This document shows positions 17,880 through 25,998 of a stretch of 64,000 nt of DNA, piece after piece. The notes below the pieces were generated by a model that saw only the letters and a program-made list of their open reading frames with translations, made no database searches and was not told the DNA's origin. Every line of letters begins with the position of its first letter. Position 1 is the stretch's first letter. The stretch is from Luteirhabdus salina (GTDB lineage Bacteria; Bacteroidota; Bacteroidia; Flavobacteriales; Flavobacteriaceae). Made by a program: the position numbers and the translations under genes. The DNA lies in assembly GCA_025384855.1 (NCBI GenBank), contig JALAHT010000001.1, positions 1,245,064-1,309,063 on the forward strand. The letters are read 5' to 3'.

Positions 17880-17930
17880 CATGGTCTTGGGAGATCTTCT
17901 CTGCGATATTGCGTATTTTTTCATTTCGAA

Positions 17931-18410
17931 ATGTATGATGAAAAACCCATAAAAGTACCGCGTTTCAGTGAAGAAGGGGGCTTTTATACCACCAAGAAGC
18001 GCTCTAAAATTATGAGCAAGATTAGGGGTCGAAACACCAAACCCGAATTACTGCTTCGGAAAGCGTTATGGGCGAAAGGACTTCGCTATCGTGTCGATTC
18101 AAAATTACTTCCTGGCAAACCTGATATTTCCATTCAGAAATACAAACTGGCTATCTTCGTAGATGGCGCTTTTTGGCACGGCTATAATTGGGATGAACGA
18201 AAAGATACCATTAAGAAGAATAGGCGCTTTTGGATTCCTAAGATTGAACGGAACATACAGCGCGACCGTGAAGTGAACCATATGCTGCAACAAAAGGGAT
18301 ATCGCGTTTTCCGATTTTGGGAGCATGAGGTGAAGAAGAACCTCAATAGCTGCGTTCATGATATTTTAGCCTATATCGATACCTATCCAGACTTTCCCGA
18401 GTCGTTATAG
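17931..18410 (+). CDS. Vsr-like very short patch repair endonuclease, divergent zinc site
   Basis: 159 residues. The fold core is clear: RSKIMSKIRGRNTKPE (about 24-39), catalytic Asp65 in LPGKPDIS, and FVDGAFWHGYNW (76-87), then ERNIQRDR and RVFRFWEH. E. coli Vsr nicks next to T:G mismatches left by deamination of Dcm-methylated cytosine. Here the E. coli zinc-ligand positions in this region are Ala80, Tyr85 and Trp87, and the cysteine after WE is His, so the structural zinc site appears lost; His64 of E. coli corresponds to Asp78. No cytosine methyltransferase gene is nearby. Activity may therefore be altered. Confidence 0.85.
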   Translation: MYDEKPIKVPRFSEEGGFYTTKKRSKIMSKIRGRNTKPELLLRKALWAKGLRYRVDSKLLPGKPDISIQKYKLAIFVDGAFWHGYNWDERKDTIKKNRRFWIPKIERNIQRDREVNHMLQQKGYRVFRFWEHEVKKNLNSCVHDILAYIDTYPDFPESL

Positions 18411-18469
18411 CTTTTTTTGTATTCCGCTAGCGCCCGTCAATTCTCATAAGATAGTCTTAAAACGTCCTC

Positions 18470-18485
18470 TGGCACGATGTATGTA
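18470..18485 (+). promoter_or_regulatory. Sigma-54-like promoter upstream of rpoN
   Basis: TGGCACG-N4-ATGTA fits the -24/-12 consensus TGGCACG-N4-TTGCW with correct spacing (ten bases between GG and the -12 dinucleotide) but GT instead of GC at -12. A start about 12 nt downstream would leave a leader of roughly 28 nt before rpoN. A sigma-A-type box TAACTTTA (18499-18506) lies closer to the gene and could serve instead. A 6-bp inverted repeat CCTCTG/CAGAGG (18465-18470 and 18486-18491) brackets the site. Confidence 0.35.
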
Positions 18486-18524
18486 CAGAGGATTTTCATA
18501 ACTTTATGATGCAGAACCAACCAT

Positions 18525-19985
18525 ATGCTTAAACAACAGCTTAAATATAAATTATCCCAAAAGTTATCACCACAGCAGATACAGTTGATGAAGCTGATTC
18601 AACTGCCTACTCAGGCATTCGAGCAGCGTATCTCTCAGGAAATGGAGGAGAATCCTGCGTTGGAAGGCGGAAAGGACGAGCCGGAATATGAAGATGAGTT
18701 TTCCAGCGAATATGAAGATGAATACGATGAAGGAAATGAAACCATCGAGGCAGAGGAAATCAATGTTGATGATTATTTGAGCGATGATGAAATTCCTAGC
18801 TATAAATTATCATCGAATAACTATAGTCCTGACGATGATGATAAGCAAATTCCTTATGCGTCAGGAAAGTCCTTTAACCAACATCTCCTTCAGCAGTTAA
18901 ACACGTATCGGTTGGATGAGCAAGAACTTCAAATAGCGAAGTTTTTAGTGGGAAGTGTCGATGAAAGCGGTTACATTCGAAGGGAAGTACAGGATATTGT
19001 AGACGATCTCGCCTTCACCCAAAATGTATATACCGATGAAGAAACGGTAGAAAAGGTACTGCAAGTGGTTCAAGATTTGGACCCCGCAGGAGTTGGTGCC
19101 CGCGATCTTCAGGAGTGTTTGCTTATTCAGTTAAAGCGAAGAGAGGATACTCCCTCGGTTAGTTTGGCGATTGATATCCTAGAAAATGGGTTCGACCAAT
19201 TTATCAAGAAACATTATAAAAAATTACTTCAGAAATTCGATATCACCGAAGATCAACTTCGCGATGCCATTCATGAAGTAGAAGGTTTAAATCCCAAGCC
19301 TGGTGGTTCTTATTCCAGCAATACGCGGATCGTAGAGCATGTGGTGCCCGATTTCACCATACGTATTACAGATGGCGAATTAGACCTAACCCTTAACGGA
19401 CGAAATGCGCCAGAGCTTCATGTTTCCAGAGATTATACCAATATGTTGAAAGGGTACAAAGAGTCGAAGGAGAAAAGCAAAAAGCAAAAAGATGCTATCA
19501 TGTTTATCAAGCAGAAGCTCGATGCGGCGAAATGGTTTATTGAAGCCATTAAGCAACGACAGCAAACGCTATTCGTAACGATGAATGCGATTATGCATCA
19601 TCAGGAAGACTATTTTATGACAGGCGACGAACGTAAGTTGAAACCGATGATCTTAAAGGATATTGCCGATAAGATCGATATGGATATTTCGACGGTTTCA
19701 CGCGTGGCGAATAGTAAATATGTAGATACGCCGTACGGCACGAAACTGATAAAAGAATTTTTCAGTGAGAGTATGAAGAATGATCAAGGCGAAGACGTAT
19801 CTACTAGGGAAATTAAAAAAATCTTAGAGATTACCGTCCGCGATGAAGATAAGCGAAAGCCGCTAACCGACGATAAGTTGGCGAAGGTGTTGAAGGAGAA
19901 AGGATATCCCATTGCCAGACGAACTGTTGCGAAGTACAGGGAACAACTCGATATTCCTGTGGCTCGCCTTAGAAAAGAAATCTGA
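18525..19985 (+). CDS. rpoN: RNA polymerase sigma-54 factor
   Basis: 486 residues. Glutamine- and leucine-rich activator-interacting region I (about 1-48), an acidic, Asp/Glu-rich region II (about 50-115), core-binding region (about 120-310) and the C-terminal DNA-binding part with the RpoN box ARRTVAKYREQL (about 464-475). The box differs little from consensus. It directs polymerase to -24/-12 promoters with help from AAA+ activators; none is encoded in this window. The stop overlaps the start of the next gene by 1 nt (TGATG). Confidence 0.97.
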   Translation: MLKQQLKYKLSQKLSPQQIQLMKLIQLPTQAFEQRISQEMEENPALEGGKDEPEYEDEFSSEYEDEYDEGNETIEAEEINVDDYLSDDEIPSYKLSSNNYSPDDDDKQIPYASGKSFNQHLLQQLNTYRLDEQELQIAKFLVGSVDESGYIRREVQDIVDDLAFTQNVYTDEETVEKVLQVVQDLDPAGVGARDLQECLLIQLKRREDTPSVSLAIDILENGFDQFIKKHYKKLLQKFDITEDQLRDAIHEVEGLNPKPGGSYSSNTRIVEHVVPDFTIRITDGELDLTLNGRNAPELHVSRDYTNMLKGYKESKEKSKKQKDAIMFIKQKLDAAKWFIEAIKQRQQTLFVTMNAIMHHQEDYFMTGDERKLKPMILKDIADKIDMDISTVSRVANSKYVDTPYGTKLIKEFFSESMKNDQGEDVSTREIKKILEITVRDEDKRKPLTDDKLAKVLKEKGYPIARRTVAKYREQLDIPVARLRKEI

Positions 19986-20590
19986 TGTCGCAATTCCTCA
20001 GAATTGGAGCCTACATCCTGCACCCACTTCTAATGCCCATAATCGGCACGCTATTATATTACGTGGTAACGCCGCGTTTTATAGAACCCGAGTTGGAAAA
20101 GTCGAAGGTCTTTGTTGTGGTCATTCTTACGTTATTAATTCCTTTGGTTCTTTTCTTTCTGCTTCGAAATTTGCGCATTATTTCCTCTATGCATTTAGAG
20201 AATGTCAAAGAAAGAAGAATGCCCCTATTACTTCAGGGTATTCTAACATGGGTTATTCTGAAAACCGTTTTCGATCCATATGATAGTCCCGAATTGTATT
20301 ATTTCTTTTTAGGAATTCTCTTCTCCGCACTTACCGCTTTGTTATTGGTGTTGTTTAGGGTAAAGGTGAGCCTTCATCAAATGGGGGTAGCAGGAGTAAC
20401 TATGTTTTTAATAGTTTTGAGTATTCATTTTAAGGTGAATACCTTAGCATGGATTAGTATTTTCTTCTTTTTTAATGGATGGGTGGCTTCCTCTCGACTG
20501 CATACGAAAAGCCATTCGAATATAGAATTGGTCTTAGGCTTTTTTATTGGTTTACTTCCGCAATTGATATTGGTAAACTTCTGGCTATAG
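19985..20590 (+). CDS. Hypothetical membrane protein, possibly PAP2-like
   Basis: 201 residues with about six hydrophobic helices; translation is probably coupled to rpoN through a 1-nt overlap. The C-terminal part (ASSRLHTKSHSNIE near 167-180, preceded by VSLHQMGVAG) is reminiscent of the phosphatase motifs of PAP2 enzymes, but the full KxxxxxxRP-SGH-SRxxxxxH pattern cannot be seen, so no phosphatase activity is claimed. Its 3' end overlaps the convergent barrel-protein gene by 6 nt. Linkage to rpoN looks conserved in flavobacteria from memory only. Confidence 0.7.
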   Translation: MSQFLRIGAYILHPLLMPIIGTLLYYVVTPRFIEPELEKSKVFVVVILTLLIPLVLFFLLRNLRIISSMHLENVKERRMPLLLQGILTWVILKTVFDPYDSPELYYFFLGILFSALTALLLVLFRVKVSLHQMGVAGVTMFLIVLSIHFKVNTLAWISIFFFFNGWVASSRLHTKSHSNIELVLGFFIGLLPQLILVNFWL

Positions 20591-21286
20591 AAGATAAAAG
20601 ATGAGGCCAGCACGAAAGGTGCGCAAATCTATGTTTTGCCCATCGGTTGTAACGGCATTGTCAAAGAAGGGTTGAAGGCTGTAAGAAGCGAAAAAATTTA
20701 TACTTCCGTAACCAAAACTCAATGTAGCACGCATACGAAACTGATTGAATTCTGGAATATCGGTCTGACTAACCGCATTTCCGGGTTGTTGAAAATAGGA
20801 GCGGTACCAATACGTATATCCCGCTCGTACCCCCGCATAAATACGCCAAAACTGATAGGTGGTCGCCGTAGAGCTACGCCATCTGAACTCTAGCGGGACT
20901 TCAACAGCTGCAGTGCTAAAACGATTTTGATCGAAGTTGATTTCGTTGGTAAGGATGGTGAAAATAGTCTCCTCGTCTTTGGTTTCACCGATAAACAGAT
21001 TCTGCCCATACTGATCTAGTGTCATTCCTAAACCAACTGCCAATGCTACATTACGACGTTCGTTAAGAGGCATATCTCGCAAATAGCCGAAATGTATACC
21101 TCCTGAAAGCCCTCGGGCATTCACACCCGATGGAACGTTGGTAGGAATATTATAGGTAATGCCTATATAAAATTGATCTTCTCGATATTTATAACCCAAT
21201 GAATCTTCGGCTGTGAGCAATTGGTTTTGACTCCAGGAAACGAAGCTAAAGAGCGACAAGCATATAAAAAGAAAGGACGATTTCAT
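20585..21286 (-). CDS. PorT-like outer-membrane beta-barrel protein
   Basis: 233 residues with a signal peptide ending near SWSQ (residue 19) and alternating amphipathic strands ending in the aromatic LIFYLL, typical of a small outer-membrane barrel. It has the size and feel of the PorT/outer-membrane beta-barrel domain used by type IX secretion, but PorT proper cannot be claimed without a search. It has its own box (TATCTTTA, 21301-21294), 7 nt before the ATG, after the terminator that ends the exb operon, so it is a separate unit. Confidence 0.75.
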   Translation of the reverse strand: MKSSFLFICLSLFSFVSWSQNQLLTAEDSLGYKYREDQFYIGITYNIPTNVPSGVNARGLSGGIHFGYLRDMPLNERRNVALAVGLGMTLDQYGQNLFIGETKDEETIFTILTNEINFDQNRFSTAAVEVPLEFRWRSSTATTYQFWRIYAGVRAGYTYWYRSYFQQPGNAVSQTDIPEFNQFRMRATLSFGYGSINFFASYSLQPFFDNAVTTDGQNIDLRTFRAGLIFYLL

Positions 21287-21322
21287 TGAAATTTAAAGAT
21301 ACCGTTTTGCTCTGTAATCCAT

Positions 21323-21350
21323 AAAAAAACGCCCTTAAAAAAGGGCGTTT
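21323..21350 (-). terminator. Terminator of the exbB-exbD operon
   Basis: 10-bp stem AAACGCCCTT/AAGGGCGTTT with an A4 loop, followed on the minus strand by a T7 run. Confidence 0.9.
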
Positions 21351-21371
21351 CAGTTATTCTATAAACTCTAA

Positions 21372-21845
21372 TTAATTCTCTACTGGATTTCCAGGAGAAG
21401 TAATATAGATAATTTTCAACATATTTAAATCCCGCAGTTCTTGCTTGATATCAGATACCAAACCAGTATTGGTTTCCTCATCAACTTTTAAGGCTACCAT
21501 TACCTTATCCTGAAGCTCAGGTCGAAGCCCTTCACGCGCTTCGGTTAAGGCAAACTTGACATTGGTAATATCGGTGAATTTATCCCCGATCTGAATTTTA
21601 CCTTGGTTACCATATTTATCTTGATAGCGAGAGCTAGGTTTCCCTGCGTAAATATATACCGAACGATCTTTCTTCAGCTTTTCCAATTGATCTGCCTTTG
21701 GAAGGGTATTTTGAACCAATAGGTTGCTATCTCTCAATACGGTTACAACCATAAAGAAAAATAGAAGCATGAAGACAATATCCGGTAGGGAAGCCGTTGA
21801 AATGGCTGGTAAATCCCCACTTTTCTTTTTCTTAAATTTTGACAT
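21372..21845 (-). CDS. exbD: Biopolymer transporter ExbD (second copy)
   Basis: 157 residues. Short cytoplasmic Lys-rich N-terminus, one membrane helix (about 22-42) with the proton-pathway Asp22 in LPDIVFML, and a periplasmic domain. ExbD couples the proton gradient with ExbB to drive TonB-dependent outer-membrane transport or a Tol-like function. Last of four genes (exbB, membrane protein, exbD, exbD), 12 nt after the first exbD. Having two different ExbDs suggests a heteromeric energiser; which TonB or TolA-like partner it drives is not shown here. Confidence 0.93.
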   Translation of the reverse strand: MSKFKKKKSGDLPAISTASLPDIVFMLLFFFMVVTVLRDSNLLVQNTLPKADQLEKLKKDRSVYIYAGKPSSRYQDKYGNQGKIQIGDKFTDITNVKFALTEAREGLRPELQDKVMVALKVDEETNTGLVSDIKQELRDLNMLKIIYITSPGNPVEN

Positions 21846-21857
21846 ATTGTTTATGCT

Positions 21858-22493
21858 TTAATTGGTTCCAGATCCTTTTGGTTCCGCTTCCGATAACTTG
21901 AGTGGGAACATTTGCTGAATACGCTCGAGCTTCTCTTGCGCATCATCTTCATTTCCATTGAAGTTACCTTCCTCGATAGCTGCTTTTACCTCTGTAAATT
22001 TCCAACCGAACAATCGTTGTGATTCTCTGTTACGTAGGAAGTTATAGGCTGCTACTAATTCGTTCTGAACGGATATATACATCTTATACGATGTTAATCG
22101 GTCGTTTTGCACTGAAATAACTGCTTTTTCAGGATTATCTGAGGAATCAGAACTTCTGACACCATCAGGTCCTCCCTGACAGAAATTACAATACTCTGGG
22201 CTGCCCTGTGGAGCGCCACCATTATCTAAAAACTCGATAGCGGCTTCACGAAGATCTTCCAGCTCCATTAGTTCGTCTTCCACCAACAATTGGTCGTCTT
22301 TGTTAACCCTTACAATGAAGAGATTCTTTTGTTTTATAATCGGAGGATCCTGCAGGTCTTCCTTTGGCGGTAATTGCCTTGCGATTCCCTTGTCCTTTTC
22401 GATAGTTGTAGTAACCAGGAAAAAGATGAGAAGCAAAAAGGCAATATCGGCCATGGAGCCAGCATTTACCTCGGGTGCTGTTCTTCTTGCCAT
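21858..22493 (-). CDS. exbD: Biopolymer transporter ExbD, long form with CxxC
   Basis: 211 residues, longer than the usual 130-160. Membrane helix about 15-32 with Asp16 in MADIAFLL. The periplasmic part has an insertion with the pair Cys102-Cys105 (YCNFCQGG) and an acidic C-terminal extension (about 175-211). The CxxC could form a disulfide in the periplasm; its role is unknown. The gene starts 1 nt after the small membrane protein gene and is followed by the second exbD. Confidence 0.93.
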   Translation of the reverse strand: MARRTAPEVNAGSMADIAFLLLIFFLVTTTIEKDKGIARQLPPKEDLQDPPIIKQKNLFIVRVNKDDQLLVEDELMELEDLREAAIEFLDNGGAPQGSPEYCNFCQGGPDGVRSSDSSDNPEKAVISVQNDRLTSYKMYISVQNELVAAYNFLRNRESQRLFGWKFTEVKAAIEEGNFNGNEDDAQEKLERIQQMFPLKLSEAEPKGSGTN

Positions 22494-22494
22494 A

Positions 22495-22929
22495 TTATCG
22501 TCGAGTTGTCATTTTCACTACACCGCTATATACCATTGCACCGATAGCCAATATAGCTAAGATGTAAAAGGTATGTAAACCGGTACCTACCCATCGCGAA
22601 CCGCTAGCGGATAGCATGTCACCATCACGCATTTGGGTTTCTACTCCATTCGATAAGCCATAGGCGATAGCCACTATAACTATGAAAGATCCGATTGCTA
22701 GGAGTGTTTTCTTTAAATCTCCGCTGAAAATTCCTTTCAATACAAATACTATTGTAAATGCAAGTACTAAGGCAGCTGTTATATAAGCGACGTAGGTCAT
22801 TGGATTTACAACGCCATCCTCGCCTGCTTTGATAGCCTCATCGCCAGTTGAAATAATAAGTGCAAGCGTTACAATACCTGCTATTCCAAGAAGCCATGCT
22901 ACTATTCTTATAATTTTATGTAATGCCAT
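22495..22929 (-). CDS. Hypothetical four-helix membrane protein in the exb operon
   Basis: 144 residues. Four hydrophobic helices (about 9-27, 44-66, 75-93, 120-138) with few charged residues between. I do not recognise a family. It lies 20 nt after exbB and 1 nt before exbD on the same strand, so it is certainly cotranscribed with the proton-channel genes and may be an accessory subunit. Comparable genes occur at this place in other flavobacteria, from memory. Confidence 0.8.
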   Translation of the reverse strand: MALHKIIRIVAWLLGIAGIVTLALIISTGDEAIKAGEDGVVNPMTYVAYITAALVLAFTIVFVLKGIFSGDLKKTLLAIGSFIVIVAIAYGLSNGVETQMRDGDMLSASGSRWVGTGLHTFYILAILAIGAMVYSGVVKMTTRR

Positions 22930-22949
22930 TACGGTCTTGGTTTTTAAGG

Positions 22950-23756
22950 TTACTTCCGGTTTTTATAATCTACAAGCATATCGATAAGTGTGATAGATGC
23001 ATCTTCCATGCTGTTAACGATACTATCGATTTTTGCTACGATATAGTTATAGAAAATCTGAAGGATAATAGCAACAATAAGACCGAATACGGTTGTAAGA
23101 AGTGCTACTTTAATACCTCCTGCTACCAATGATGGGTTCATATCACCAGCCGCTTGAATTTTATCAAAGGCAACAATCATACCGATTACCGTACCCATGA
23201 AACCAAGCATAGGCGCCAAGGCGATAAATAACGATACCCAAGAAACATTTTTCTCTAGCTGTCCCATTTGAACACCGCCATAAGCAACCACTGCTTTTTC
23301 AGCAGCTTCGATGCTTTCATCAGCTCGATCTAGTCCTTGGTAGTAAATAGAAGCAACAGGTCCTTTTGTATTTCGGCATACTTCCTTAGCAGCTTCGATA
23401 CCTCCGCTATTCAAAGCGTCCTGAACATTGTCAGCTAATTTTTGAGTATTGGTAGTAGAAAGATTTAAATAAATAATTCTTTCAATTGCGATGGCCAATC
23501 CTAAGATAAGACATAGAAGTACAATCCCCATAAATACAGGACCACCTTCTATAAAACGTTGTTTTAGGGCTTGGTGCCAACCTTGCGGCTCGTCATCTGT
23601 GGCTGCTTCTTCTTGCTCTTGAATGAACGTTACGGTAGCGGCCGTCGTTAGACTCTGCACATTACTGGGCATGCTTTGATTGGCGTTTGCGTTTGCATTC
23701 ATGGTTCCCGCAAAGGCCATTGCGGCGATTGCCAAAATTGAAAATAGTTTTCTCAT
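22950..23756 (-). CDS. exbB: MotA/TolQ/ExbB proton channel family protein
   Basis: 268 residues. An N-terminal signal-like segment (about 1-24) and a hydrophilic acidic stretch (about 45-60) precede the first channel helix (about 72-92, then IERI). The core helices carry FIALAPMLGFMGTVIGMI (about 175-192) and the TVFGLIVAI segment near 218-226 that line the proton path in ExbB/TolQ. Forms the inner-membrane energiser with the two ExbD proteins encoded just downstream. The N-terminal extension is that of the longer ExbB type. Promoter box TATCTTTA at 23800-23793. Confidence 0.93.
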   Translation of the reverse strand: MRKLFSILAIAAMAFAGTMNANANANQSMPSNVQSLTTAATVTFIQEQEEAATDDEPQGWHQALKQRFIEGGPVFMGIVLLCLILGLAIAIERIIYLNLSTTNTQKLADNVQDALNSGGIEAAKEVCRNTKGPVASIYYQGLDRADESIEAAEKAVVAYGGVQMGQLEKNVSWVSLFIALAPMLGFMGTVIGMIVAFDKIQAAGDMNPSLVAGGIKVALLTTVFGLIVAIILQIFYNYIVAKIDSIVNSMEDASITLIDMLVDYKNRK

Positions 23757-23871
23757 TGCTATCGTCTTAAAGTTTGTTTTTAGTTAAAGGTTTAAAGATA
23801 TAAAAATAATATGGTATTCTACAATATTTAAATTTTTCGCAAGCATTGAATTTAGCTGCTTGGAAGCTGTA

Positions 23872-23949
23872 TTCGGGGGTCTCCCGAAGCTGGCTGCCAT
23901 GTTATAAAATTGTTAAAGAAAGTTGGGCTTCCGACCTGTGGCCGGAAGC
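23872..23949. other. Two short hairpins between the exb operon and tRNA-Ser
   Basis: TTCGGG/CCCGAA (23872-23877 with 23883-23888) and GCTTCCG/CGGAAGC (23927-23933 with 23943-23949). The second starts about 20 nt beyond the tRNA 3' end on the minus strand and may stop its transcript, although no T-run follows. Nothing else is seen in 23801-23970. Confidence 0.35.
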
Positions 23950-23970
23950 ACCACAATATAACTAATCTTG

Positions 23971-24058
23971 CAGAGAGGAAGGGATTCGAACCCTCGATAC
24001 GGGGTTACCGTATACACGCGTTCCAGGCGTGCGCCTTCGACCGCTCGGCCACCTCTCT
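23971..24058 (-). tRNA. tRNA-Ser (anticodon GGA)
   Basis: An 88-nt class II tRNA on the minus strand. Acceptor AGAGAGG pairs with CCTCTCT, followed by discriminator G. The anticodon loop reads CTGGAAC, giving anticodon GGA for UCC/UCU codons. A long variable arm with complementary ends and the T-loop GGTTCGAATCC are clear. The CCA end is not encoded. Confidence 0.95.
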
Positions 24059-24141
24059 ATTATATACCTGAAACAGGCATTTTTAAAAGGAGTGGCAAAT
24101 AACAAAAAAAATAGCTTCCAATAAAACTTTTAACGGGAAAT

Positions 24142-25173
24142 TTAAATCATTTCACCACGTAGGGATGTTTCGAAAATAGTTTTAAAACTTTGTGGCGATA
24201 AACGCTGCCCTAAAAGATACATTAACTTTGCCAGCGCAGCCTCGGTGGTAATGTCCTTTCCAGAAATAACACCGATTTTCTTCAATGGAACACTAGTTTC
24301 ATACAACCCCATTACAACACTTCCTCCAGAGCATTGCGTAACATTAATTACAGGGATGTTATTTTTGGTCAGTCTCTCTAAGGCCTCAATAAACCATGCT
24401 TCATTAGTAGCATTGCCGCTACCGTAGGTTTCGATAATCAATCCTTTTATCTGGGGATACGATAAAATATGATTGACAGTTTCAATATCAATACCCGGGA
24501 ACATTTTAAGTAAAACAATATTTGAGGCCATGCTTTTATGAACCTTAAATCGCTTTCTGCGATTCGGTCTGTACAGCGCGTCATCGTTAATATAAAGATG
24601 CACGCCACTTTCGGCTAAGGGAGGGTAATTCAGGGAGGCAAAGGCTTCAAAATGCTCGGCATTGATTTTAGTGGTACGGTTGGCGCGATATAATTTGTAT
24701 TCAAAATAAAGACAGACCTCCGCAATCCTCGAACGGCCCTTTTCACGTAATGCAGCCAACTGTATCGAGGTAATCAAGTTTTCCTTTGCATCGGTACGCA
24801 AGTCACCAATAGGAAGCTGCGATCCAGTAAAAATTACCGGTTTCGTTAAATTCTCTAACATAAAGCTTAAAGCCGATGCGGTATACGACATCGTATCGCT
24901 TCCGTGCAGTACTACGAAGCCGTCGAAATCCTGATAGTTCTTTTCAATAATAGTCGCCAATTGCACCCAATATCTTGCATTCATATTGGAGCTATCGATG
25001 GGATGTTCAAAACTGGTTGTTTCAATGGTGCAATCCAGTAATTTCAATTCGGGAATATGTTTCAGCAAATCGTCGAAATTAAAGCTTTTTAACGCTCCTG
25101 TTTCAAAATCCTTAATCATACCAATGGTTCCGCCGGTATAGATTAGTAAGATATTAGCCTCTGTATTCGCCAT
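24142..25173 (-). CDS. ansA: Type I L-asparaginase
   Basis: 343 residues, the length of cytoplasmic type I enzymes, with no signal peptide. Hydrolyses asparagine to aspartate and ammonia. Both catalytic threonine motifs are present: IYTGGTIGMI (about 11-20) and VLHGSDTMSYT (about 87-97), followed by FTGSQLPIG (about 114-122). It starts 11 nt after the tatD stop and shares that promoter. The tRNA-Ser gene follows on the same strand. Confidence 0.93.
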   Translation of the reverse strand: MANTEANILLIYTGGTIGMIKDFETGALKSFNFDDLLKHIPELKLLDCTIETTSFEHPIDSSNMNARYWVQLATIIEKNYQDFDGFVVLHGSDTMSYTASALSFMLENLTKPVIFTGSQLPIGDLRTDAKENLITSIQLAALREKGRSRIAEVCLYFEYKLYRANRTTKINAEHFEAFASLNYPPLAESGVHLYINDDALYRPNRRKRFKVHKSMASNIVLLKMFPGIDIETVNHILSYPQIKGLIIETYGSGNATNEAWFIEALERLTKNNIPVINVTQCSGGSVVMGLYETSVPLKKIGVISGKDITTEAALAKLMYLLGQRLSPQSFKTIFETSLRGEMI

Positions 25174-25184
25174 GTAGAAATAGT

Positions 25185-25949
25185 TTAAATTCCGAACACT
25201 TCTTTTGAATTTTCCGTGGTAATTCGCGCTACCTCTTCTTCACTTATATTATAGATAGCGGCAACTTTCTTACATACTTCCGTAATATAAGCGCTTTCAT
25301 TCCGCTTTCCGCGATAGGGAGTTGGTGCTAGATACGGAGCATCTGTTTCGAGTACAATTTCCGAGATCGGAACTTCATCAAGAAACCTATCAATTTTGCC
25401 GTTTTTGAACGTTACAACACCCCCGATACCTAATTTCATGTTATAGCTAAGCGCTCTTTCGGCGTCTTCACGTGTTCCGGTAAAGCAATGAAAAACTCCA
25501 AAAAGATCGTCGTCTGCTTCGGTTTCCAATACGTCGAAGATTTCTTCGAATGCTTTTCTACAGTGAATGACAATAGGAAGCTTCATTCGCTTCGCCAATT
25601 GAATTTGCCGTTTGAATGCCTGCTGTTGAATGGTTAAGGTTGAAGTGTCCCAATGAAGGTCGATGCCTATTTCACCTACGGCATAAAAATCACGCTTTTC
25701 GAATTCCGCCTCAACATGAGCTAGTTCCTCTTCGAAATTGTCCTTGACTGAAGTCGGGTGAAGGCCCATCATCAAGTACATACGATTTGGGAATTGTTTT
25801 TCCAATCGGTACATAGCCTTGGTATAGGAAGAATCGATGGCTGGGATGAAAAAACGCGCTACACCGGCCGCAATCGCCCGTTCAATCATGGCTTCTCGGT
25901 CGTTGTCAAAGGCGTCGCTATAAAGATGGGTATGGGTATCGGTTAACAT
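25185..25949 (-). CDS. tatD: TatD-family metal-dependent hydrolase
   Basis: 254 residues, amidohydrolase-fold TatD DNase. Metal motif TDTHTHLYS near the N-terminus, GEIGIDLHWD (about 90-99), IVIHCRKAF (about 126-134), HCFTGT (about 153-158) and ETDAPYLAP (about 203-211). TatD proteins act as 3'-5' exonucleases or deacylases. The frame is open to a TTG at 25967, but ATG 25949 places the metal motif at the usual position and an exact promoter box lies inside the extension. Only 5 nt separate the box from the ATG, suggesting a leaderless transcript. First gene of a tatD-ansA operon. Confidence 0.92.
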   Translation of the reverse strand: MLTDTHTHLYSDAFDNDREAMIERAIAAGVARFFIPAIDSSYTKAMYRLEKQFPNRMYLMMGLHPTSVKDNFEEELAHVEAEFEKRDFYAVGEIGIDLHWDTSTLTIQQQAFKRQIQLAKRMKLPIVIHCRKAFEEIFDVLETEADDDLFGVFHCFTGTREDAERALSYNMKLGIGGVVTFKNGKIDRFLDEVPISEIVLETDAPYLAPTPYRGKRNESAYITEVCKKVAAIYNISEEEVARITTENSKEVFGI

Positions 25950-25954
25950 AGCTG

Positions 25955-25962
25955 CAAAGCTA
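25955..25962 (-). promoter_or_regulatory. -7 promoter box (TAGCTTTG) for tatD-ansA
   Basis: Exact TANNTTTG match on the minus strand, 5 nt before the ATG at 25949. A 7/8 box for the divergent protease gene (TATCTTTA, 25978-25985, +) lies 15 bp away. Confidence 0.55.
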
Positions 25963-25998
25963 CTCAAATTAGTTGGCTATCTTTACCTAAAAATTGGA

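Noticed and set aside
20585-21286. porT of the type IX secretion system
   Set aside because: Barrel features and size fit, but no specific PorT signature can be shown by eye and the neighbours are not secretion genes; only PorT-like is claimed.
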